In this document: one piece after another, positions 7,801 to 16,513 of the stretch
Numbering within the stretch: the stretch's first letter is position 1
Layout of the letters: every line of letters begins with the position of its first letter
Source of the DNA: Marivita sp051859345
Lineage (GTDB): Bacteria > Pseudomonadota > Alphaproteobacteria > Rhodobacterales > Rhodobacteraceae
Reading direction: 5' to 3'
Length of the DNA: 64,000 bases
Assembly: GCF_051859345.1 (NCBI RefSeq)
Contig: NZ_JBHYFV010000011.1
Span: forward strand, 1 to 64,000
Notes under the pieces: generated by a model
The model's database searches: none
What the model was told of the DNA's origin: nothing
What the model saw: the letters and a program-made list of their open reading frames with translations, nothing else
Program-made: the position numbers and the translations under genes

Positions 7801-8964
7801 CTAGCCCATCGCCGCCATCATCTCGCGGCCGACCAGCATGCGCCTGATCTCGGACGTACCCGCACCAATCTCCATCAACTTGGCGTCGCGGAAGATCCGC
7901 GCGACCGGCGCGTCGGACAGGAAACCCGCGCCACCCATCGCCTGCACCGCCTGATGCGCCTGCACCATCGCCTGTTCGCTGGCATAAAGACAGCAGGCGG
8001 CGGCGTCCTGACGGGTCACGTCGCCCCGGTCACAGGCCTTGGCGACTTCGTAGACATAGGCACGCGCCGAATTCATCGCCGTGTACATGTCGGCCATCTT
8101 GCCCTGCATCAGTTGGAAGCTGCCAATCGGCTGGCCGAATTGCTTGCGCTCGGCCATGTAGGGCATGATCTCGTCAAGACAGGCGGCCATGATGCCAAGG
8201 CCGATGCCCGCAAGCACAACGCGTTCATAGTCGAGACCGGACATCAGCACGCGCACGCCTCTACCCTCTTCGCCCAGCACGTTCTCGAACGGCACCTCGA
8301 CATCGTCGAAGATCAGCTCGGCGGTGTTTGATCCGCGCATCCCCAGCTTGTCGAAATGCGGGCTGGTGCTGAAGCCTTTCATCGTCTTTTCGATCAAAAA
8401 GGCGGTGATCCCCTTGGATCCGGCATCTGGATCGGTCTTGGCATAGACCACCAGCGTATCAGCGTCCGGCCCGTTGGTGATCCAGTACTTGTTGCCGTTC
8501 AGCTTGTAATGATCATTCCGCTTTTCCGCGCGCAGTTTCATCGACACCACGTCAGACCCGGCACCGGGTTCAGACATGGCAAGCGCGCCGACATGCTGGC
8601 CAGAGATCAGCCCCGGCAGGTATTTCGCCTTTTGCGCGTCAGTGCCGTTCAGCTTGATCTGGTTCACGCAAAGGTTGGAATGTGCGCCGTAAGACAGCGA
8701 CACCGAGGCCGACGCGCGCGCCACTTCTTCCACCGCAACGGTGTGCGCCAGATACCCCATGCCCGCGCCGCCATATTGTTCGTCTACGGTGATGCCGTGC
8801 AGGCCCAACTCTCCCATCTCGGTCCAAAGCTCTGGCGGGAACGTGTTGGAGCGGTCAATCTCACCGGCCATCGGTTTGACCCGCTCCTGCGCCCAGCGAT
8901 GCACCATTTCGCGCAAGGAATTGACGTCTTCCCCAAGATCAAACTGCATGGTCGCGTTGAACAT
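7801..8964 (-). CDS. ivd: Isovaleryl-CoA dehydrogenase
   Basis: A 387-aa acyl-CoA dehydrogenase, first gene of the liu operon, oxidising isovaleryl-CoA to 3-methylcrotonyl-CoA with FAD and passing electrons to ETF. Family marks are YGGAGMGYLAHTVAVEEVAR, the FAD-binding MSEPGAGSDVVSM, NKYWITNGPDAD, and QAVQAMGGAGFLSDAPVARIFRDAKLMEIGAGTSEI at the C-terminus. The catalytic Glu is placed in GLDYERVVLAGIG, the position used by isovaleryl-CoA dehydrogenases rather than the C-terminal Glu of short/medium-chain enzymes. This and the operon make the specificity secure. The ATG at 8964 is preceded by GGGGGAGAG, and a promoter with operator lies just upstream. Confidence 0.95.
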   Translation of the reverse strand: MFNATMQFDLGEDVNSLREMVHRWAQERVKPMAGEIDRSNTFPPELWTEMGELGLHGITVDEQYGGAGMGYLAHTVAVEEVARASASVSLSYGAHSNLCVNQIKLNGTDAQKAKYLPGLISGQHVGALAMSEPGAGSDVVSMKLRAEKRNDHYKLNGNKYWITNGPDADTLVVYAKTDPDAGSKGITAFLIEKTMKGFSTSPHFDKLGMRGSNTAELIFDDVEVPFENVLGEEGRGVRVLMSGLDYERVVLAGIGLGIMAACLDEIMPYMAERKQFGQPIGSFQLMQGKMADMYTAMNSARAYVYEVAKACDRGDVTRQDAAACCLYASEQAMVQAHQAVQAMGGAGFLSDAPVARIFRDAKLMEIGAGTSEIRRMLVGREMMAAMG

Positions 8965-8988
8965 TCGCCTCTCCCCCGAGCGGATTTA

Positions 8989-9004
8989 TTGAACACTTGT
9001 TCAA
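8989..9004. promoter_or_regulatory. Palindromic operator for the liu operon, probable TetR-type
   Basis: TTGAACA-CT-TGTTCAA is an inverted repeat with 7-bp arms around 2 bp. It abuts the -10 box of the liu promoter on the downstream side, so a bound protein would cover the transcription start. Arm size and position fit repression by a TetR-family acyl-CoA-responsive regulator. No such regulator gene is in the window. Binding protein and ligand are inferred. Confidence 0.65.
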
Positions 9005-9034
9005 ATCTTAGTGGAAACCCCCATGTCAGGTCAA
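9005..9034 (-). promoter_or_regulatory. Sigma70-type promoter of the liu operon
   Basis: Read on the minus strand: -35 TTGACC (9034-9029), an 18-bp spacer, -10 TAAGAT (9010-9005). Both boxes are close to consensus. The operator palindrome follows directly, then ivd starts about 40 bp downstream. Confidence 0.65.
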
Positions 9035-9105
9035 GCGCAAGGAACCGCCTGACGCACGCCGCGTTGTCTGTCTGAAACGCACATCAGGAGCGAAAGGATA
9101 CCACC

Positions 9106-9576
9106 ATGACCGCGACCTTGACCGACAAATTCTGGAACAACATGAGCAAGATCCACGTTGTCCTGCTTGGCGCAGGAGGCAGTGACCCCGTTCCGATGTC
9201 CCCGCTCGCCCGCAAAGAGGACAACGCGATCTGGTTCATCACCTCGGCCGATCACGACACGTTCACGGCCGCAAAGACCGGCGAAACGGCGGACATCTAT
9301 CTTTGCGATTCGGTTGGGCATATGTACGGCACGATCAAAGGGCGGCTGTCCGCCTCTGACGACACCGACAAGCTTGACGAATTGTGGTCTCCGATGGCTG
9401 CGGCCTGGTTCGAGAACGGTCGCGAGGATGACTCTGTGCGGTTGATGAAATACATTCCGCTCGAAGCCGAAATCTGGGCCACTGAAGGCACCGCCAAGTA
9501 CCTGTTCGAAACCATCAAGGCCAATGTCACCGACGACACACCCGATACCGGCGAATACGGCATGATTCATTTTTAG
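9106..9576 (+). CDS. Pyridoxamine 5'-phosphate oxidase-like (general stress protein 26 type) protein
   Basis: A 156-aa protein with the split-barrel flavin-binding pattern of general stress protein 26: MSPLARKEDNAIWFITSADHDTF strands, a central DSVGHMYGTIKGRLSASDDTDKLDELWSP block and LEAEIWATEGTAKYLFETIKANV at the end. Such proteins bind FMN or related cofactors; no specific reaction can be assigned. The AGGAG(CGAAAGG) ribosome site precedes ATG 9106. It is transcribed divergently from ivd and lies 9 bp before the CreA gene, so both are probably one transcript. Confidence 0.8.
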   Translation: MTATLTDKFWNNMSKIHVVLLGAGGSDPVPMSPLARKEDNAIWFITSADHDTFTAAKTGETADIYLCDSVGHMYGTIKGRLSASDDTDKLDELWSPMAAAWFENGREDDSVRLMKYIPLEAEIWATEGTAKYLFETIKANVTDDTPDTGEYGMIHF

Positions 9577-9585
9577 GGAACACAC

Positions 9586-10047
9586 ATGAAACGATTGGGA
9601 ATGGCCTGCCTGTTGGGGCTGCTGTCAGTGTCAGTGGCACCGGCACAGGCCGAAGAGATCGGCAAGGTTGGTGTGGACTGGGTTGGCAATGACATCGTCA
9701 TCGAGGCGATTGCCGACCCGGATGTGAAAGGTGTGACCTGCCATATCGCCTATTTCGAACGCGGCTTGATTGACCGTCTGAGCAAGGGCAACTGGTTCGA
9801 AGACCCCTCGAACGCGTCGATCTCATGCCGCCAGACCGGCCCGATCGAGATTGGCGAGATTGACCGGGATGAGGATGGCGAAGACGTGTTCCGCGCCTCG
9901 CGGTCGATCATCCTCAAATCCCTGCGGGTCAAGCGCATCTTCGACGAAGCCAACCAGACGCTGATCTATGTCGCCCACGCGGCAGAACTGACGGATGGAT
10001 CGGCCAAGGTGTCGATGTCGACAGTGCCGCTTTATGGATCCAACTGA
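9586..10047 (+). CDS. creA: CreA family periplasmic protein
   Basis: A 153-aa protein with an N-terminal signal peptide (MKRLGMACLLGLLSVSVAPAQA) followed by the CreA pattern: EEIGKVGVDWVGNDIVIEAI, DPDVKGVTCHIAYFERG, a SISCRQTGPI segment, and a C-terminal LKSLRVKRIFDEANQTLIYVAHAAE. Two conserved Cys are at the expected places. CreA is a conserved envelope protein without a settled function. It follows the PPOX gene after 9 bp and converges with the phosphatase gene. Confidence 0.88.
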   Translation: MKRLGMACLLGLLSVSVAPAQAEEIGKVGVDWVGNDIVIEAIADPDVKGVTCHIAYFERGLIDRLSKGNWFEDPSNASISCRQTGPIEIGEIDRDEDGEDVFRASRSIILKSLRVKRIFDEANQTLIYVAHAAELTDGSAKVSMSTVPLYGSN

Positions 10048-10090
10048 CAAAACGTCGTCGTCGGACGAAAGAAAGCGCCGGGTCGCGACC

Positions 10091-10753
10091 TTACCCCAAC
10101 AACCGTGTCGCGACGTCGGGAAGTTCGTCAAAGTGCTGAATGATCGCATCCGGTTCAAGCGCGATCATATCTTCACCTGATGGACCAAAGCCAACCAGAA
10201 CACAGGCCACGCCCACGGCGCGGGCTGTGTCCCGGTCGGTGATCGTGTCTCCGATCAGGCAGCTATGCGCCACGAGCCCGCCCGCCCGTTCGACCGCCGC
10301 GATATAAGGTGCCCCATCGGGTTTACGGGTCGGCAGGGTATCGGCCCCGACAAGCGATCCAAACGCGTCCCGCACACCCAACCGCGTCATCAGCGTTTCG
10401 GCCAAGGCGGCCGGCTTGTTCGTGCAGATGCCAACCACCATCCCGTTGGTTTTCAACGCCTCGACCGCCTCCATCGCGCCGGGATACATGACCGTGTGAA
10501 CATCAAGCGCATCGCCATAGGCCAACAGAAGCTCGGGATACCACTGGTTGACAAGATCAGCGGAATATTGCCCAGCCCGTTCCAGCCCCAGCGTCAACAT
10601 CGCCTTGCCGCCTCGCAACGCTGTTCCCGCATCCGTCGCGGGATCAAGCCGCATGTCACAGCCCATGCGGTCAAAGCAATGGTTGGCAGCCGCGATAAGA
10701 TCACCGCTGGTGTCTGCAAGCGTGCCATCAAGGTCGAAAATCACTGTCCGCAC
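10091..10753 (-). CDS. gph: HAD-family phosphoglycolate phosphatase-like hydrolase
   Basis: A 220-aa HAD hydrolase: motif I DLDGTLADTSGD at the very N-terminus (nucleophile Asp about residue 7), motif II GICTNKP, and motif III/IV LIGDTITDRDTARAVGVACVLV. The cap region fits phosphoglycolate phosphatases. The frame is open upstream to 10840, but the homology begins at VRTVIFDLDG. GTG at 10753 has AGGAG seven bases upstream and is preferred; TTG at 10756 is possible. It is divergent from glmU, separated by about 104 bp. Confidence 0.85.
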   Translation of the reverse strand: MRTVIFDLDGTLADTSGDLIAAANHCFDRMGCDMRLDPATDAGTALRGGKAMLTLGLERAGQYSADLVNQWYPELLLAYGDALDVHTVMYPGAMEAVEALKTNGMVVGICTNKPAALAETLMTRLGVRDAFGSLVGADTLPTRKPDGAPYIAAVERAGGLVAHSCLIGDTITDRDTARAVGVACVLVGFGPSGEDMIALEPDAIIQHFDELPDVATRLLG

Positions 10754-10857
10754 CAAGTCTCTCCTGTCACAACTCGCAACCATGTGTGAAATCTGCTGCC
10801 TTGCGGCATTCAACCAGACCGATAAAAGGACCACAGGCAAAACACAAAGAGAAACAT

Positions 10858-12207
10858 ATGAGCATAGCCTTGGTCATTCTTGCAGCGGGGAAAGGCACCC
10901 GCATGGATTCGGACCTTCCCAAGGTCCTGCACAAGATCGGCGGTGCGCCGCTTTTGCACCATGCCATGCTCTCGGCTTCGGCGTTGGAACCGGATCGGAC
11001 CGTTGTGGTGACCGGCCATGGCGCAGACCTTGTCGAAGCGGCTGCACTGGACTTTGACGCTGACGTGATCGCGGTGCGCCAGCCCGAACAGCTTGGCACC
11101 GCCCATGCCGTTGCCCAGGCGCGCGATGCGCTGGCCGGGCACGAGGGCGATGTGATTGTGCTTTATGGCGATACGCCGTTCATCACGACAGAAACGCTCG
11201 AAGCGATGATCGCGGCACGCGCGGCGCATGACGTTGTCGTGCTTGGGTTCAATGCCGCTGATCCCGGTCGCTATGGCCGCTTGATCACGGATGGAGACAC
11301 CCTGTCCCGGATTGTCGAATACAAAGATGCTTCAGACGAGGAACGCGCTGTAACGCTTTGTAATTCGGGTGTGATCTGCGCCGATTCCGCGACGCTTCTT
11401 GATCTGATCGACGCTGTCGGAAACAACAACGCCTCCCAGGAATTCTATCTCACGGATATCGTCGGAATTGCCCGTGACCGGGGCCTGAGCGCCACCGCCG
11501 TCACCTGTGACGAGGCCGAGACCATCGGCATCAATTCCCGCGTTGAACTGGCCGCCGCAGAGGCGACGTTTCAATCCCGTGCCCGCATTGCATTGATGGA
11601 AAGCGGAGTTCAGATGCAGGCCCCCGACACGGTCTTCCTGTCCTATGACACCATCATCGGACGTGACGCAGAGATCGAACCTAACGTCATCTTCGCCCCC
11701 GGCGTGACCGTGGAATCCGGCGCGCGCATCCGGGCGTTCAGCCACCTGGAAGGTGCGCATGTCAGCCGTGGCGCAACCGTCGGCCCCTTTGCCCGCCTCC
11801 GCCCCGGCGCAGAACTTGCCGAACACGTTCACATCGGCAACTTCGTCGAGATCAAGAACGCCTCAATCGACGAAGGCGCTAAGGTCAATCACCTGACCTA
11901 TATCGGTGATGCGTCGGTCGGCGCGCGCAGCAATATCGGCGCGGGCACCATCACCTGCAACTATGATGGTGTGATGAAACACAAGACCACCATCGGTCGC
12001 GACACCTTCATCGGGTCGAACACAATGCTGGTCGCACCGGTGACCGTGGGTGACGAGGCGATGACAGCAACAGCAACTGTTGTGACCAAAGACGTCCCGG
12101 ACGGTGCAATGGCCATCGGACGGACGCCGCAAGACAACAAACAAGGCTTTGCGCGCAAGCTTTTTGCAATGCTGCGTGCAAAAAAAGCCAAACAGGCAAA
12201 AGGGTAA
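10858..12207 (+). CDS. glmU: Bifunctional UDP-N-acetylglucosamine pyrophosphorylase/glucosamine-1-phosphate acetyltransferase
   Basis: A 449-aa two-domain enzyme that acetylates GlcN-1-P and joins it to UTP, giving UDP-GlcNAc for peptidoglycan and LPS. The N-terminal nucleotidyltransferase domain shows LAAGKGTRMDSDLPKVLHKI, then YGDTPFIT and EFYLTDIV. The C-terminal left-handed beta-helix has hexapeptide repeats from about residue 250 and the acetyl-CoA-site stretches FVEIKNA, VNHLTYIGD and GAGTITCNYDG. The ATG at 10858 agrees with the family start. glmS follows after 4 bp, an operon of consecutive pathway steps. Confidence 0.96.
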   Translation: MSIALVILAAGKGTRMDSDLPKVLHKIGGAPLLHHAMLSASALEPDRTVVVTGHGADLVEAAALDFDADVIAVRQPEQLGTAHAVAQARDALAGHEGDVIVLYGDTPFITTETLEAMIAARAAHDVVVLGFNAADPGRYGRLITDGDTLSRIVEYKDASDEERAVTLCNSGVICADSATLLDLIDAVGNNNASQEFYLTDIVGIARDRGLSATAVTCDEAETIGINSRVELAAAEATFQSRARIALMESGVQMQAPDTVFLSYDTIIGRDAEIEPNVIFAPGVTVESGARIRAFSHLEGAHVSRGATVGPFARLRPGAELAEHVHIGNFVEIKNASIDEGAKVNHLTYIGDASVGARSNIGAGTITCNYDGVMKHKTTIGRDTFIGSNTMLVAPVTVGDEAMTATATVVTKDVPDGAMAIGRTPQDNKQGFARKLFAMLRAKKAKQAKG

Positions 12208-12211
12208 CATC

Positions 12212-14029
12212 ATGTGCGGTATCGTTGGCGTTCTGGGGCAGCACGAAGCCGCTCCGATTCTGGTCGAGGCGCTCAAGCGTCTTGAATATCGCGGCTATGA
12301 CAGCGCCGGAATCGCGACAGTCAGCGATGGCAAACTCGACCGTCGCCGCGCTGTCGGCAAGCTTGTGAACCTGTCTGACCTTCTGGTCCACGAACCGCTG
12401 TCCGGGAAATCCGGCATCGGCCACACCCGTTGGGCCACACATGGCGCGCCGAATACCATCAATGCCCATCCGCACCAGTCGGGTCCGGTGGCCGTGGTTC
12501 ACAACGGCATCATCGAAAACTTCAAAGACCTGCGCGCCGAGTTGGCAGCACACCAGATCACACCGCTGACCGACACGGACACCGAAACCGTCGCGCTTCT
12601 GACACATCACTACATGCGCCAGGGCATGACCCATGTCGAAGCCGCCCGCGCCTGCCTTGCCCGCCTCGAGGGCGCGTTTGCGCTGGCGTTTCTCTTTGAC
12701 GGCGAAGACGATCTGATTGTGGCCGCGCGCAAGGGCAGCCCGTTGGCGATCGGACATGGCGACGGCGAGATGTATGTCGGCTCAGACGCAATCGCCCTTG
12801 CCCCGATGACAGACACGATCACCTATCTGAATGAAGGGGATTGTGCGGTTCTGACACGTCAGACGCTTGATATATTTGACGAAACCGGAAATCGCGTAAC
12901 CCGCCCAAGCCGCAAGATCAACACGGATGCCACCCGCGTCGACAAGGCCGGTTACAAGCATTTCATGGGCAAGGAAATTGCGGAACAACCCACCGTTCTG
13001 GCCGACGCCCTGCGTGGCTATCTTGATGGAAACACCATCGTGTTCCCCGAAGACCTGCCCGATTTCTCCAAGGTCCAGCGCCTGACCATGGTCGCCTGCG
13101 GCACTGCGTTCTACGCCTGTCTGACCGCGAAATACTGGTTCGAACAGCTGGCGAAACTGCCTGTCGAAGTCGATATCGCCTCCGAATTCCGCTACCGCGA
13201 ACCGCCAGTGACTCCCGGCACAGTGGCGCTTTTCGTCTCACAGTCGGGCGAAACCGCCGACACTCTGGCCGCACTGCGCTACTGCAAAGGCAAGGCTGAC
13301 ACGATCCTGTCGGTGATCAACGTCGATGAAAGTTCAATCGCCCGCGAAAGCGATGTGGCGCTGCCGATCCATGCCGGAGTCGAGGTTGGTGTTGCCTCCA
13401 CCAAGGCTTTCACCTGCCAGCTTAACACGCTGCTCTTGCTGGCTTTGCACGCGGCTGTCCAGCGCGGAGAGCTGAGCACAGAGGGACTGGCCGAAAAGCT
13501 CGACCGATTGCGGGCCTTGCCGGGTCTGTTCAACGCCACGCTGGACCGCGATCCCGCCATGGCCGACGCCGCCCGCAAGATCGCCGAGGCTCGCGACGTG
13601 TTGTTTCTGGGGCGTGGATTGATGTACCCCCTGGCGCTTGAGGGCGCTTTGAAACTTAAGGAAATCAGCTACATACACGCCGAAGCCTATGCGTCAGGTG
13701 AACTCAAGCACGGTCCCATCGCCCTGATCGACAAGAACGTGCCGGTGATCGTAATGGCCCCGCGGGATGCGCTGTTTGAAAAGACCGTGTCCAACATGCA
13801 CGAGGTCATGGCCCGCGGTGGCAAGGTCTGCCTGGTCACTGACGCTGCCGGAGCCGAGGCGGCGGGATCGGATGTCTGGCGCACGATCATCCTCCCCGAG
13901 GTCGATCCGATCCTGGCGCCGCTTCTTTATGCCCTGCCGGCCCAGCTTTTGGCCTACCATGCCGCCATCGCCAAAGGCACCGATGTAGACCAGCCCCGCA
14001 ACCTCGCCAAATCCGTCACAGTGGAATGA
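12212..14029 (+). CDS. glmS: Glutamine-fructose-6-phosphate aminotransferase (isomerizing)
   Basis: A 605-aa enzyme making GlcN-6-P from fructose-6-P and glutamine. It starts with MCGIVGVLG, where Cys after Met removal is the N-terminal nucleophile of the glutaminase domain, with HTRWATHG and VHNGIIENF. Two SIS isomerase domains follow (CGTAFYACLTAKYW, SQSGETADTLAAL, HAEAYASGELKHGPIALID) and the family C-terminus DVDQPRNLAKSVTVE. The start at 12212 is fixed by the Cys requirement. It is followed with ATGA overlap by the AlkD-like gene. Confidence 0.97.
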   Translation: MCGIVGVLGQHEAAPILVEALKRLEYRGYDSAGIATVSDGKLDRRRAVGKLVNLSDLLVHEPLSGKSGIGHTRWATHGAPNTINAHPHQSGPVAVVHNGIIENFKDLRAELAAHQITPLTDTDTETVALLTHHYMRQGMTHVEAARACLARLEGAFALAFLFDGEDDLIVAARKGSPLAIGHGDGEMYVGSDAIALAPMTDTITYLNEGDCAVLTRQTLDIFDETGNRVTRPSRKINTDATRVDKAGYKHFMGKEIAEQPTVLADALRGYLDGNTIVFPEDLPDFSKVQRLTMVACGTAFYACLTAKYWFEQLAKLPVEVDIASEFRYREPPVTPGTVALFVSQSGETADTLAALRYCKGKADTILSVINVDESSIARESDVALPIHAGVEVGVASTKAFTCQLNTLLLLALHAAVQRGELSTEGLAEKLDRLRALPGLFNATLDRDPAMADAARKIAEARDVLFLGRGLMYPLALEGALKLKEISYIHAEAYASGELKHGPIALIDKNVPVIVMAPRDALFEKTVSNMHEVMARGGKVCLVTDAAGAEAAGSDVWRTIILPEVDPILAPLLYALPAQLLAYHAAIAKGTDVDQPRNLAKSVTVE

Positions 14030-14709
14030 CCCTCGATGACGCCCTGACCGATCTGACCGCGCAGGCCGAACCGGGGCGGGCGGAACAAATGGCCGCCTAT
14101 CACAAGGCACCCCGGACCTATCTGGGTGTGGCCAATCCCGACACCGACATCCTCGTGCGAAACTGGCGCAAGACGCTGACGATCGAAACACGGATGACCC
14201 TGGCGCAAGATCTCTGGCAAACGGACATCTTCGAGGCCCGTGTCGCCGCTGCGAAACTGCTGACCCAAGCCCGGATCAAACCCTCTGATACCGGGGTTTG
14301 GGACGTGATCCAGTCCTGGGTGCCCGATTTCGACAGCTGGGCCATCGCCGATCACGCCTGCATGGCCGGTCAACGCCGCTTGATCGCAGATCCCACCCGG
14401 CTCGACACAGTCGAAAGCTGGACAACAAGCGACCACATGTGGACCCGCCGCGCAGCGCTGGTCATCACCCTGCCATGGACGAAACAGAACCACCCCACGC
14501 GTGACGAAACGACCGCCCGCGACCGAATCCTCGGCTGGGCGGCACGCTATATGGCCGACCCGGACTGGTTCATTCAGAAATCCGTTGCCTGGTGGCTGCG
14601 GGACCTGTCACGGCATGACCCGGACCGCACCCGTTTCTTTCTGGCCGAACACGGGGAACAGATGAAACCGTTCGCCCGCAAAGAAGCGGCGCGCCACCTA
14701 CCCGCCTGA
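14026..14709 (+). CDS. DNA alkylation repair (AlkD-like HEAT-repeat) protein
   Basis: A 227-aa, mostly helical protein with AlkD-family marks: YLGVANPD near residue 31, helices ARVAAAKLLTQ and SWAIADHACM, and the C-terminal DPDWFIQKSVAWWLRDLSRHDP followed by KEAARHL. AlkD excises bulky or cationic alkylated bases by a non-flipping mechanism; activity here is assumed from family only. The ATG lies inside the glmS stop (ATGA). The last 12 bp overlap the convergent lipoprotein gene. Confidence 0.82.
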   Translation: MTLDDALTDLTAQAEPGRAEQMAAYHKAPRTYLGVANPDTDILVRNWRKTLTIETRMTLAQDLWQTDIFEARVAAAKLLTQARIKPSDTGVWDVIQSWVPDFDSWAIADHACMAGQRRLIADPTRLDTVESWTTSDHMWTRRAALVITLPWTKQNHPTRDETTARDRILGWAARYMADPDWFIQKSVAWWLRDLSRHDPDRTRFFLAEHGEQMKPFARKEAARHLPA

Positions 14710-15177
14710 GAACACCTGAACCTCGGCCAACCCGGTCAACGGAACCCCGATCAACCGCATCGCCGCCAGCGACATCCGGCTGCCACCATCACTCGGCATC
14801 AACTCCACCTGTGCAGATTGCCCTGTCGCCGGATACACCACCCGTCCGGTTTCCGCCCGTGACACCAACGACGTCTCAAGCCAGAATCCGGGGCGTGCCG
14901 GATCGCCCAGCGACGCAATCGTGTTGCCAAGCGCCCGCTCTGCGCTGACCGGCGTGGCCGATGCCGCCTGACGTTCGTCGGCAGTGCTCGTGTCGAACTC
15001 ATCCACGGTGCGCGCCGTTGTGGGCGGACGACGCTCCGAGGTTTCCAGCGTTTCGGGGCGTGATTGCGGTCGCGTCTGCCCGTCGCCATCCCCTGCCACC
15101 ATCTGCGGCGTGAGGCCAAGCTGACCACATCCGGCCAGCGCCAGGCAAACGCTTAAAATTCCAAGATTCTTGAGCAC
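14698..15177 (-). CDS. Putative lipoprotein of unknown function
   Basis: The GTG at 15177 has GGAGGAG just upstream and gives a 159-aa product with a lipoprotein signal ending in the lipobox LAGC (VLKNLGILSVCLALAGCGQ), so it is probably anchored in a membrane and exposed to the periplasm. A low-complexity Pro/Arg/Thr linker follows, then a compact domain (WLETSLVSRAETGRVVYPATGQSAQVELMP). Similar short roseobacter proteins have sometimes been labelled D-galactarate dehydratase, which the length and signal do not support. It converges with the AlkD-like gene and is divergent from moaA. Confidence 0.75.
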   Translation of the reverse strand: MLKNLGILSVCLALAGCGQLGLTPQMVAGDGDGQTRPQSRPETLETSERRPPTTARTVDEFDTSTADERQAASATPVSAERALGNTIASLGDPARPGFWLETSLVSRAETGRVVYPATGQSAQVELMPSDGGSRMSLAAMRLIGVPLTGLAEVQVFSGG

Positions 15178-15257
15178 CGGCTCCTCCGACGTTTGTAGCG
15201 CATCTGATTGCCCTACCATACTTGCCGAGTCTGTGCCGAAAGGCTAGGTTCCCAAGC

Positions 15258-16262
15258 ATGACACCGCTTATTGATCCCTTCCAGCGCGCAATCACCTATC
15301 TGCGCGTCTCCGTAACCGACCGCTGCGATTTCCGCTGCGTCTATTGCATGTCGGAAAACATGACCTTCCTGCCGAAGAAGGAGCTGCTGACCCTGGAAGA
15401 ACTGGATCGCATGTGTACGACCTTCATCGGTCTGGGCGTCGAAAAGCTTCGGATCACCGGCGGCGAACCACTGGTGCGACGCGATATCATGACTTTTTTC
15501 CGGTCAATGACACGCCACCTTGACGCTGGCACGCTCAAGGAATTGACGCTTACGACCAACGGCTCGCAGCTCGAACGCTTCGCGGATGACCTTTACGCAG
15601 CCGGTGTGCGCCGGGTGAATATCTCGCTCGACACTCTGGACGACCAGAAATTCGCCGACATCACCCGTTGGGGCCGCCTGCCGCAGGTGATCAAGGGGAT
15701 TGACGCGGCGCAAAAGGCCGGGCTGCGCGTCAAGATCAACACCGTCGCGCTCAAGGGCTTCAACGAAGATGAGCTTTTCACCCTGACCGAGTGGTGCAAG
15801 AGCCGCGACATGGACCTGACCTTCATCGAGGTCATGCCGATGGGCGATATCGGAAACGAGGACCGCCTGGGTCAGTATTGGAAACTCAGCGACCTGCGCG
15901 ACGAGTTGCGCAAGGAATATACCCTGACGGACCTGCCCGAACGCACAGGCGGGCCCGCCCGCTATGTCCGGGTCGAGGAAACCGGCCAGAAGATCGGCTT
16001 CATCACGCCGCTGACGCATAATTTCTGCGAAAGCTGCAACCGCGTGCGCCTCACCTGCACCGGCGAGCTGTTCATGTGCCTGGGCCAGGAAGACAACGCC
16101 GACCTGCGCTCGGCCCTGCGAAATCACCCGGGAAGCGACGAACCTCTGAAACAGGCAATCCGCGACGCGATCACGCTGAAACCCAAGGGGCATGATTTCG
16201 ACTATTCCCGCCAGACCGTGGATGGTCGCGTCTCGCGTCACATGAGCCATACCGGCGGCTGA
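15258..16262 (+). CDS. moaA: GTP 3',8-cyclase (molybdenum cofactor biosynthesis)
   Basis: A 334-aa radical-SAM enzyme converting GTP to 3',8-cyclo-GTP, the first step of molybdopterin synthesis. The SAM-binding cluster motif is CDFRCVYC (CX3CX2C). The second C-terminal cluster motif is FCESCNRVRLTCTGELFMC. ITGGEPLVR is the SAM GGEP motif, and the protein ends in the functionally important GG dipeptide (SHTGG). ATG 15258 starts MTPLIDPFQRAITYLRVSVTDRC as in relatives. No other moa gene is nearby. Confidence 0.97.
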   Translation: MTPLIDPFQRAITYLRVSVTDRCDFRCVYCMSENMTFLPKKELLTLEELDRMCTTFIGLGVEKLRITGGEPLVRRDIMTFFRSMTRHLDAGTLKELTLTTNGSQLERFADDLYAAGVRRVNISLDTLDDQKFADITRWGRLPQVIKGIDAAQKAGLRVKINTVALKGFNEDELFTLTEWCKSRDMDLTFIEVMPMGDIGNEDRLGQYWKLSDLRDELRKEYTLTDLPERTGGPARYVRVEETGQKIGFITPLTHNFCESCNRVRLTCTGELFMCLGQEDNADLRSALRNHPGSDEPLKQAIRDAITLKPKGHDFDYSRQTVDGRVSRHMSHTGG

Positions 16263-16270
16263 ACCGTCAG

Positions 16271-16326
16271 GGAGCGAGGGGCCAGCCCCTCGCGCTCCCC
16301 GAGGTATTTCCGGCCCAAAGAAACCT
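16271..16326. repeat. Dispersed modular hairpin repeat, copy B (inverted)
   Basis: Eight bases after the moaA stop, 16271-16300 folds into a stem-loop (GGGAGCGAGGGGC pairs with GCCCCTC-GC-GCTCCC, two-base bulge). The reverse complement of the A-box follows (CCGAGGTATTT..GGCCCAAAGAAACC). In the moaA transcript the hairpin comes first, so it may end or stabilise the mRNA. It faces copy C. Confidence 0.72.
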
Positions 16327-16334
16327 TCATTCAA

Positions 16335-16369
16335 TAGAAACGCCCGCCACGCGCATGACGTGACGGGCG
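16335..16369 (-). terminator. Probable intrinsic terminator for anmK transcript
   Basis: On the minus strand CGCCCGTCACG pairs with CGTGGCGGGCG (about 11 bp with one G-U) around a short loop, followed by TTTCTATT. It lies about 200 bp downstream of the anmK stop. On the plus strand the wobble becomes a mismatch and there is no U tract, so it favours minus-strand termination. Confidence 0.5.
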
Positions 16370-16466
16370 GTGAAGCAATCTGAAAGATCAGAGGCTTCTT
16401 CGGGCACGGTCATCGGCGCCTCCGCCTGTACCGCCAGACACGGGTAATCCCTTAACCTTAACAAGT

Positions 16467-16513
16467 GGTTTCTTTGGGCTGAAAATACCTCGGGGTTTGG
16501 GGCAGAGCCCCAA
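16467..16513. repeat. Dispersed modular hairpin repeat, copy C
   Basis: GGTTTCTTTGGGCTGAAAAT followed by ACCTCGGGG, then the hairpin TTTGGGG-CAGA-GCCCCAA (16497-16513). Orientation is opposite to copy B, so their A-boxes face each other across about 140 bp. It lies 60 bp downstream of the anmK stop. Confidence 0.75.
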
